7,355 nucleotides of DNA from Thermoanaerobaculia bacterium (lineage in GTDB: Bacteria > Bacteroidota > Bacteroidia > Chitinophagales > Saprospiraceae). The stretch covers positions 1-7,355 of the forward strand of contig JAKLJF010000241.1 in assembly GCA_023151335.1 (NCBI GenBank). Direction: 5' to 3'. Shown here piece by piece: positions 1 through 6,340 of this stretch. Every line of letters begins with the position of its first letter. The first letter of the stretch is position 1. Under the pieces are notes generated by a model. The model was not told the origin of the DNA and did not search any database. It saw only the letters and a list, made by a program, of their open reading frames with translations. Both the position numbers and the translations under genes were made by a program.

Positions 1-748
1 AATATAAATTGTAGTTGTTCTCTTTATCAAACCAGATTTCACCTTCTTTAACTTTTTCATACTGCTCATTCATTCGGTCAATCAACCAATCTTTCTCAAA
101 ATCAGTGAAACAAAACAATACTTTTCCAAAACTCTTTGATATTATTGAATTATCAATTTCGATATAATCTACAAAATTTGTGTAAGGCGAAATTGCATCC
201 GCAGTATAAGTGAGAAAAACTTGTGAAGCATCAAATTTTTCCTTTAATTTATATACATTAAGGATTTCAGAATGGTTGAATATCTTATTTCCTGTAGTTG
301 AATAAACATATCTAAATGAACTCCAATCACTTCCTAACTTTTGGATAAGTTCTCTCAAAATCTTGGCATATTTTTCATACTCACTTTCGAGATCTTTTTT
401 AAACCCTAAGTTGTTTGCTATTTTATTGTAATGCCTTTCAAATTCATCAAACAATTCAACAATCGAATGGGTTTTAATTTTACCTAGCCCCAATCCACTA
501 TACTTATTTAAGTATTTTATATTTTCTTTTAACGCCAATTCAATAGAATGCCTCATAAGATATAACAATGGGTGCGCTATTAAATCAACACGAATTTTGT
601 CTTCAACAATTTTATTAATCAATATATCAACTGCATTTTCATATTGACCGACTAAATTCATATCAGCATGTGAGTGCCCTACATAGGCTTGCAGCCTATC
701 CATTTCGACTTTTCCTAAATCTTTTGGTAATTCTTTTTTGAACCACAT
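1..748 (-). CDS. Hypothetical protein, possibly HEPN-like, 3' end cut by window edge
   Basis: I translated this frame by hand. It is open from an ATG at 748-746 to the left edge, giving 249 complete codons without a stop; the C-terminus lies outside the window. The protein starts MWFKKELPKDLGK. It is rich in Lys, Asn, Ile and Glu, as its AT-rich DNA would predict, and is probably mostly helical in its first 110 residues. The only recognisable signal is RHSIELALK at residues 66-74 followed by THSIVEL at 93-99. This spacing resembles helical HEPN-like proteins carrying an 'RHxIELxLK...H-L' pattern, but the canonical catalytic R-x4-6-H is not evident, so the family is a guess and nuclease activity should not be assumed. 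No signal peptide or membrane segment is visible. Upstream there is an A-rich leader and no Shine-Dalgarno, which suits Bacteroidota. Its base composition differs sharply from the operon to the right, so it was probably acquired separately. The gene is real with good confidence; the function is unknown. Confidence 0.82.
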   Translation of the reverse strand, partial: MWFKKELPKDLGKVEMDRLQAYVGHSHADMNLVGQYENAVDILINKIVEDKIRVDLIAHPLLYLMRHSIELALKENIKYLNKYSGLGLGKIKTHSIVELFDEFERHYNKIANNLGFKKDLESEYEKYAKILRELIQKLGSDWSSFRYVYSTTGNKIFNHSEILNVYKLKEKFDASQVFLTYTADAISPYTNFVDYIEIDNSIISKSFGKVLFCFTDFEKDWLIDRMNEQYEKVKEGEIWFDKENNYNLY

Positions 749-793
749 TTATTTTATTTTTTTCTTAATGACCTACAACTTTCATGTTATTGC

Positions 794-817
794 CAACTCA
801 AACCATTACTTGAGTTG
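794..817. repeat. Perfect 8-bp inverted repeat with 8-nt loop
   Basis: The arm CAACTCAA (794-801) is repeated inverted as TTGAGTTG (810-817) around an 8-base loop. No T-tract follows on either strand, so it is not a good intrinsic terminator. It lies about 46 bp upstream of the minus-strand gene's start, where an operator or a recombination site could sit. The arms end in AAC/GTT-type bases, loosely reminiscent of integron attC ends, but the structure is much shorter than known attC sites. The repeat is seen directly; the function is unknown. Confidence 0.55.
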
Positions 818-1037
818 ACGGCTATACGCTCACATTCTTCCGATACCGCAGTCTAATACCGATTAAGTAAATTTGCATTGCACGTTTACCAAGCTGCAAA
901 ATATTGACGGGTACATCTCCAATTTCCACTCCAATCGACAATATCAACCCACTACTTTTTCGCCTGTAATTCACCATTCAAAAACAATACCCATTTTGCA
1001 GTAAAACCCGCCTTAAGAAATAATTCCCCGCATTTCC

Positions 1038-1070
1038 CTTGCAAATCCCCTTAAAAAAACCCCATATTTG
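1038..1070 (+). promoter_or_regulatory. Candidate Bacteroidota-type promoter of the helicase operon
   Basis: TTG at 1039-1041 could be the -33 element. It is followed after 21 bp by CATATTTG at 1063-1070, which matches the Bacteroidota -7 consensus TAnnTTTG at all but the first base. Transcription would start near 1076, leaving a leader of roughly 15-20 bases before the ATG at 1093. The match is imperfect and such boxes occur by chance, so this is a moderate-confidence prediction. It would serve all three downstream genes. Confidence 0.4.
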
Positions 1071-1092
1071 CAACGAAAACCCAAATCATCCC

Positions 1093-4000
1093 ATGACTGA
1101 CCCCCAAACCCCAGACCTCACCCCCGGCCTCTCCGCCTACCGCCCCATCTCCCGAGCCACTTCCCTCGAAGTATCCCTGCCCGGCAGCATGGCCTTCCAA
1201 ACCCGGCAAGCCCTCCTGCGCCTGCGCCAGGAAATCGGCAGTCCCGATCTGTACGTGGCCCAAAAACTCCACTACCCGCTCAAATCCAACGTATTCGAGT
1301 TCTTTTCCGCCGAGCAGGTGGACGCCATCGCCCTGGCCATCTGGAACATCGAGCGCGGCGACGGCATGATCATCGGCGACCAAACCGGCATCGGCAAGGG
1401 CCGGATCGCGGCGGCCATCATCCGCTACGGGGCCAAAAACGGGCTGCCGACCATCTTCATCACCGAAAAAGCCACCCTCTTTTCCGACATCTACCGCGAC
1501 CTGTACGACATCGGCAGCGTGGACCTCGTGCCGCTCATCCTCAACAGCGACAGCAATGCCACCCTGCAAATCTCGCTGGACAGCGAAACCATCGTCAAGG
1601 TCCACGAGTGGCGGCGCGACCGGAAGTTCCTGCCCAAAAGTATGGGCGAGCTCCGCGACCTGGTCGCTGGCAAAGACGCCCTGCCCCCCGGTTACGACTT
1701 CGCCATGCTGACCTATTCGCAACTGTCCTCCGACTGGGAAAGCCAAAAACAACTGGGTAAAAAGACTAAGTCCGAACCCTCGGCCTCCAATTTCAAAACC
1801 GAATACATCGCGGCCCTCTCGCACGGCGCCGTGGTGATCCTGGACGAAGCCCACAACGCCTCGGGCGGTGAAAGCACCACCGGTTATTTCATCCGGGAGC
1901 GGCTGTTGGCCAACGCACAGGGCTGCTGCTACCTGTCGGCCACCTTCGCCAAGCGACCGGACAACATGCCTGTGTACGCCAAAAAAACGGCGATCAGTCA
2001 CGCCAACATCAAGGCGACCGAATTGGAAGAGGTGTTTGCGCGCGGAGGTGTGGCCTTGCAAGAGATCGTGGCCGGCGAGCTGGTCGCCTCGGGACAGATG
2101 CTGCGCCGCCAGCGCAGTTTCGAGGGTATCCGGGTGGAGTACAATTTCCTGCCCGACGATTACGAGGAGCACCGGGTCATCTACAACACCGTCATCGGCC
2201 TGGTAAACGATATTATTGAGTTTGAACAGGAGGTCATCGAGCCGTATTTGGAGACGATGAGCAAGGCCCTGACCAGCGGCGGCGAAAAGGCCGAAAAGCG
2301 CAAGGGCACCGAGAAAGGCGGGGTGTCCAACTCGCCGTTTTTCAACAAAACCCACAATGTCATCCGCCAACTGCTGTTCAGCATCAAGGCCCGGCAGGTG
2401 GCGCGGGAAGCCATCCGGCTGCTGGGCGAAAACAAAAAAGTCGTCATCGCCTTTGCCAACACGATGGCCTCGTTCATGGACGAGTTCGGCTACACCAACG
2501 GCGACGAGGTGGACAACCTGGATTTCGCGATGGTGCTCAACCGCTCGCTGGAAAACGCCCTGAAATACACCGTGGCCACCGAAACCGGCGAGATCAAACA
2601 CTACACCCTGTCGCCCGCCGACCTCGACCCCCTCAGCGCCTCGATGCTGGAAAACCTGCGCGACAAAATCAAAAGCGCCTCGGCCGGCATCAGCCTGTCG
2701 CCCATCGACACGCTCATCAATACCATCGAAAAGACCCGAAAGCCGGCAGACGTGGGCGGCGCCGGGCACGATTTTTACCGGGTGCGCGAATGCACGGGCC
2801 GCTCGTTCCAAATCAAAGACGAAGGCGGCACACTGGTGTACCGTTCCTTCAAGGCCAATGTGAAGCAATTTTTCGCCGATTTCAATTCCGGCGACGCCGA
2901 CGTGCTGCTCATCAACCAAAGCGCCAGCACCGGCGTGTCGGCCCATGCCAGCGGCAAATTCCGCGACCAGCGCCAGCGGGCCATGATCATCCACCAACCC
3001 GAACTGGACATCAACACCGAGGTGCAAAAACGAGGTCGCATCAACCGCACCGGCCAGGTGAATTTGCCGGAATACTTATATGTGTCTTCGTCCATCCCGG
3101 CTGAAAAGCGCATTTTGATGGTGCTGAAACGCAAGTTGAAAAGCCTCGATGCGAACACGACGGGCAGTCAGAAATCCAGCGACGCCCAATTGGAATCGCC
3201 GGACTTTTTCAACAAATACGGCGACCGGGTGGTGCAGGGTTTCCTGGGCGAAAACCTGAGCATCGCAGCCGCGCTCCGGCTGGACAGTGGCGAAGACAAC
3301 AACTCGTCCTCCGCCCGCTCGGATCTGGCCGAAATGTTCAGCCGCCGCATCGCCCTGCTCACCGTGGAGGATCAGGAACGGGCTTACGCCGAGGTGCTGG
3401 CCCGCTACAACGAGTTCGTTGAAGACCTGAAACAGCGCGGCGAATACGACCTGGAGGTGGAATACCTGCCCCTGGAAGCGGAAACCGAAGAGCAATTCCT
3501 GCTGGAAGAAGGCAGCGGACGGCCCACGCCGTTTGGTCAGCCGGCCGTTTTAGAACAGGTGCAAGCCCGGGTGCTGAAACGCCCGATGAAATGGAGCGAG
3601 GTGCAGGCAATCATGGAAAAAACGCTGCAAGGCGCTTCGCCGGAGGATTTTCAAAAACGGTTCCGGCAGGAATACGAGACCGGCCGCCAGGAATTGCGCG
3701 CCGCCAAATCCGCCGAGCGCAATGCCAAACTGCGCAAAGTCGAAGATGAAATCCGCGAACTGGAAATACTGCGCGACTCGGGCAAGTCCAAAGACGTGGA
3801 AAAACTGGAAAAAGGGCTGGAGAAAGCGGGTAAACAACTCGCCGAACTCAAGGAAAAAATGGCTGCCGAGGAATCCAAGATCACGGCCGAAACCAACAAC
3901 GGCCTTCGCATCATTGATTTTTTCAAAGTGGGCCGGCCTTTCCAGTTTCGCATCGAGCAGGCCGGCACCGCGCGGGAGTTAAATGGCGTGGTCACGGGTT

Positions 4001-4857
4001 TGTATTTCCTGAAACCCGTGGGCGATCCCACGCGCTACAACCCGGCCAACGTGCGCATCACGGCCGCCATCTACGGCCCGGAACGCACGTGGACGCTCAA
4101 GTTCAACAGCCCGGAAGTGTTCACGGCGATGGGTATGAGCACCCACAACCAGGAGGTGTTTTTACAGGATTTGCTGTACAACTGGAACCGCCACGACAGT
4201 GCGGGCAACAAACGGGAGGAGCAGTTTATCGCCACGGGCAATATGCTGCTGTCGGCTAAAAACGTGTTTTTGCAGGGCGCCGGCGGCAAATTGATCAAAT
4301 ACAGCACCTTCGATGGTGGTATCCGCTCGGGCATCCTGGTGCAAAAAGAAGTGGATCACAAGGGCCGGGAGCAGAAATCAGAGCCCAAAACCCGCCGCTC
4401 CGTGCGTGCCCTGGCCGATGAACTGGCGCAAACCCGCCCGGGCTACCAGCAATACCGCTATGTAGAGGGCACGGCTTTGAACAACGCCATCGCCTTTGTG
4501 CGCACCCGCGAGGAAATGTACCGGGTGACCATGCCGAAAACCACGGCCTTCAAACCCTACTACGGCGACAAAGACTTAGTCAATTTGCTTTTCCAGGACA
4601 CCTACGACCGCAGCCGGGGCCTGCCCAAGGCTTTCGTCAGTTACCCGCCTAACCTGCTGGCCGGCTACCTCCACCGCGACGACCTGCAAGCCTTCCTGGA
4701 CATCCTGGCCGACAAGTACCAGATGACCTACTTAGCCGAGGCCCAGCAGTTCGCCGGATTTCTCAACCTCGACCAACCCATCGCCGACCGCGAGCCTTCC
4801 GAGATGGAACAAATGCTCATCATCCTCGAACAACTGAACCTCGAAACCGCCCCATAA
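1093..4857 (+). CDS. Strawberry notch (SNO)-type SF2 helicase/ATPase
   Basis: This 1254-residue protein is probably a cytoplasmic, ATP-driven DNA (or RNA) translocase. Lobe 1 has Walker A GDQTGIGKGR at residues 95-104 (Lys102), a conserved segment TEKATLFSDIYRD from 124, a DEAH box at 251-254 and motif III LSAT at 281-284. Lobe 2 has INQSASTGVS (607-616) and the arginine-finger motif QKRGRINRTGQ at 645-655. This order and the wording of the motifs fit the SNO family (AAA_34 plus Helicase_C_4 type domains). A charged, Glu/Lys-rich probable coiled coil spans about 857-936. It is followed by a ~320-residue C-terminal region I cannot assign, which includes ATGNMLLSAKN and a Gly-rich segment. No methyltransferase motif is present, unlike the fused methylase-helicases such as phage P1 DarB. 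The frame is open back to a TTG at 1039, but I chose the ATG at 1093 because 1039 overlaps the candidate promoter and the extra 18 residues look non-coding. There is no Shine-Dalgarno. It is the first gene of the operon. The family is confident; the biological role is inferred. Confidence 0.93.
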   Translation: MTDPQTPDLTPGLSAYRPISRATSLEVSLPGSMAFQTRQALLRLRQEIGSPDLYVAQKLHYPLKSNVFEFFSAEQVDAIALAIWNIERGDGMIIGDQTGIGKGRIAAAIIRYGAKNGLPTIFITEKATLFSDIYRDLYDIGSVDLVPLILNSDSNATLQISLDSETIVKVHEWRRDRKFLPKSMGELRDLVAGKDALPPGYDFAMLTYSQLSSDWESQKQLGKKTKSEPSASNFKTEYIAALSHGAVVILDEAHNASGGESTTGYFIRERLLANAQGCCYLSATFAKRPDNMPVYAKKTAISHANIKATELEEVFARGGVALQEIVAGELVASGQMLRRQRSFEGIRVEYNFLPDDYEEHRVIYNTVIGLVNDIIEFEQEVIEPYLETMSKALTSGGEKAEKRKGTEKGGVSNSPFFNKTHNVIRQLLFSIKARQVAREAIRLLGENKKVVIAFANTMASFMDEFGYTNGDEVDNLDFAMVLNRSLENALKYTVATETGEIKHYTLSPADLDPLSASMLENLRDKIKSASAGISLSPIDTLINTIEKTRKPADVGGAGHDFYRVRECTGRSFQIKDEGGTLVYRSFKANVKQFFADFNSGDADVLLINQSASTGVSAHASGKFRDQRQRAMIIHQPELDINTEVQKRGRINRTGQVNLPEYLYVSSSIPAEKRILMVLKRKLKSLDANTTGSQKSSDAQLESPDFFNKYGDRVVQGFLGENLSIAAALRLDSGEDNNSSSARSDLAEMFSRRIALLTVEDQERAYAEVLARYNEFVEDLKQRGEYDLEVEYLPLEAETEEQFLLEEGSGRPTPFGQPAVLEQVQARVLKRPMKWSEVQAIMEKTLQGASPEDFQKRFRQEYETGRQELRAAKSAERNAKLRKVEDEIRELEILRDSGKSKDVEKLEKGLEKAGKQLAELKEKMAAEESKITAETNNGLRIIDFFKVGRPFQFRIEQAGTARELNGVVTGLYFLKPVGDPTRYNPANVRITAAIYGPERTWTLKFNSPEVFTAMGMSTHNQEVFLQDLLYNWNRHDSAGNKREEQFIATGNMLLSAKNVFLQGAGGKLIKYSTFDGGIRSGILVQKEVDHKGREQKSEPKTRRSVRALADELAQTRPGYQQYRYVEGTALNNAIAFVRTREEMYRVTMPKTTAFKPYYGDKDLVNLLFQDTYDRSRGLPKAFVSYPPNLLAGYLHRDDLQAFLDILADKYQMTYLAEAQQFAGFLNLDQPIADREPSEMEQMLIILEQLNLETAP

Positions 4858-4862
4858 CCGCC

Positions 4863-6338
4863 ATGACCTACCAACTCCAAAGCCTGACTCCGCCGCAAAT
4901 CGCCCGCCTGGACGAGGTGCCCATCGCCCGGCAGGAGCAGATCATTGACCAGACCGGCGAGCCGCTGCGCCTGGTGACTTCGTATTATTTGGTCAAAAAC
5001 GCCTCGGCCAATTTTACTGTACCGCATGAAACCGCAGAAAACCTCGATGCGGCGATTTACGGCCTATTAACCCGCAAAGGCTTTTTGAACGGGACTATGC
5101 AGGTAGCAAAACCGGAGCCGGTCAAACAAGAACCGGCGCAGGCCAAAATGGATTTGCCCGAGCCGGCCCGACCGGTGGCTGCTAAACCTCCAACCCCTAA
5201 ACCGGCTGAGCGGTCAAAGTCTTTTTCCTTCAACAACTACCCACTGGCCAAAAAATTCATGCCCCTGCACCAGCAGCGGGTGGTCAGCGGCTTCAACGAG
5301 GAGCGCGAGGCCATCGCGGGCGAGGTGGAAAAGATGTTGGCCGCCATTCCGAAGTTCCGTTCGCAGTCGAAAAAGCCCTTGATGGAGCAAACCGTGTATG
5401 CCCACTATTTCTACGGGCAAAGCGATTGGTTTATCCTGGAGTATGACGGCAGCGAGGATATGTTTTTCGGCTATGCAATCCTGAATAGCGACAGTCAAAT
5501 GTCCGAGTCCGGCTTCATCGGCCGGCAGGAAATCACTGAAAATGGCCGGGTGGAATTGGATTTTCATTGGAAACCGGTTGTGTTGGGTGAGGCGCTGCAC
5601 CAGGCTGATCCGGACTTTTTCAAGGCGCCCAAGAAAAAGGAGGCGCAGGAACCGACTACCGAACAATTGATCGGCGTCGGTTTCGACCAAAAAAGCCAGT
5701 ACACCCTCGCGGCCTGGAACAAGGCGCTACCGGTCATGGAATGGCTGGTGCGCAATACACCTTTCGTGGTCCCGCAAGACTTTGGTCCCGGCAAGGGCAA
5801 ATACAAAACCACCCGGAGCGTCACCAATACCTATCTGGCGGATTTATACGACCGGAAAATCGCCCTGCCCACGCCAAAATTTAAAAAGGGCGACATGGCA
5901 CAGTACAAAGATACGCCCGTTCAAATCCTGGACGACGGCATTTTCGATCCCACGGCGGGGCGCTGGATTTACCTAGTTCAGGCCTACCAATGGGCTGATC
6001 CGGACAATGTGAGTGAAAAGAGCCTTTCGCCCATCGAGCACACGGATTGGAACGGCTTTGTCGAAGGGCAATCCTACCGGCACAGCAACGGCAAAACCTA
6101 CCAGTTAGACGGCCTGATCGAACTGGGTGACGGGCAAAAATTAGCCACCTGGAAATTGGACGGCAAACGTGTCGGCGCGCCGATCCCGAACCTGCCCGGG
6201 TATTTCAAAACGGAAAGCGGCACCGTCGAAGCGGCACCGGTGGATAACTCGAAGCGCCTGCGGCTCGCCCAGGCCAAAGCCAAAGCGCAAGCCGCCCGCA
6301 TCCGAATCCTCAAACTAAAACCTCAAAAAGCAGCCTGA
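4863..6338 (+). CDS. DUF2958-like domain protein with SH3-like segments, mobile-element type
   Basis: This 491-residue protein starts 5 bases after the helicase stop, so the two are almost certainly co-transcribed. Residues 3-16 carry a short motif shared with the next gene. A Pro/Ala/Lys-rich linker covers about 80-120. Residues about 140-250 resemble DUF2958: an IPKF segment, then VYAHYFYGQSDWFILEYDG (178 onward), an FFGYA strand, and an acidic/aromatic close ending in FHWKPVVLGE. A conserved-looking middle (about 269-336) contains FVVPQDFGPGKGKYKTTRS. A segment beginning FKKGDMAQYKDTPVQIL (340 onward) looks like a small SH3-like barrel, and a second beta-rich segment spans about 399-450. 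The C-terminus is a basic Ala/Lys/Arg helix (about 463-488) that could bind nucleic acid. There is no signal peptide or membrane segment. DUF2958 has no established biochemical activity that I can cite; it occurs mainly on plasmids, conjugative elements and in polyvalent proteins. The likely role is an accessory partner of the helicase, which is inference. Confidence 0.88.
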   Translation: MTYQLQSLTPPQIARLDEVPIARQEQIIDQTGEPLRLVTSYYLVKNASANFTVPHETAENLDAAIYGLLTRKGFLNGTMQVAKPEPVKQEPAQAKMDLPEPARPVAAKPPTPKPAERSKSFSFNNYPLAKKFMPLHQQRVVSGFNEEREAIAGEVEKMLAAIPKFRSQSKKPLMEQTVYAHYFYGQSDWFILEYDGSEDMFFGYAILNSDSQMSESGFIGRQEITENGRVELDFHWKPVVLGEALHQADPDFFKAPKKKEAQEPTTEQLIGVGFDQKSQYTLAAWNKALPVMEWLVRNTPFVVPQDFGPGKGKYKTTRSVTNTYLADLYDRKIALPTPKFKKGDMAQYKDTPVQILDDGIFDPTAGRWIYLVQAYQWADPDNVSEKSLSPIEHTDWNGFVEGQSYRHSNGKTYQLDGLIELGDGQKLATWKLDGKRVGAPIPNLPGYFKTESGTVEAAPVDNSKRLRLAQAKAKAQAARIRILKLKPQKAA

Positions 6339-6340
6339 CC

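Larger units (their letters stand above)
749..1092. other. Intergenic region between divergent genes
   Basis: This is about 340 bp between the start of the minus-strand AT-rich gene and the ATG of the helicase gene. I see no convincing coding frame, tRNA or terminator. It contains a perfect 8-bp inverted repeat (794-817), a TAAATTTG box at 868-875 that matches the Bacteroidota -7 consensus but has no evident TTG/TTTG partner at the right distance, and a better promoter candidate at 1038-1070. No -7-like box was found on the minus strand for the left gene. Base composition rises from AT-rich at the left to GC-rich at the right, so the junction between two DNA segments of different origin probably lies here. 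Confidence 0.6.

Noticed and set aside
794..817. Integron attC site
   Set aside because: The arms end in AAC and GTT as in attC, but the flanking bases do not fit the RYYYAAC/GTTRRRY cores and the structure is far shorter than known attC sites. It is kept only as an inverted repeat.
868..875. TAAATTTG as the main operon promoter
   Set aside because: It matches the -7 consensus exactly, but no TTG/TTTG lies at the expected distance upstream and it is over 200 bp from the start codon. It remains a secondary possibility.
894..1001. 9-bp inverted repeat (CTGCAAAAT at 894-902, ATTTTGCAG at 993-1001)
   Set aside because: The arms are 90 bases apart, and a 9-bp match of this kind is not very unlikely by chance in a few hundred bases. 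No supporting structure was seen.
1051..3027. Long open frame (658 codons) on the minus strand opposite the helicase gene
   Set aside because: It lies wholly antisense to a gene with clear helicase motifs. Its translation is Gly/Val/His-rich low-complexity text with no recognisable domain, as expected from GC-rich codon bias on the other strand.
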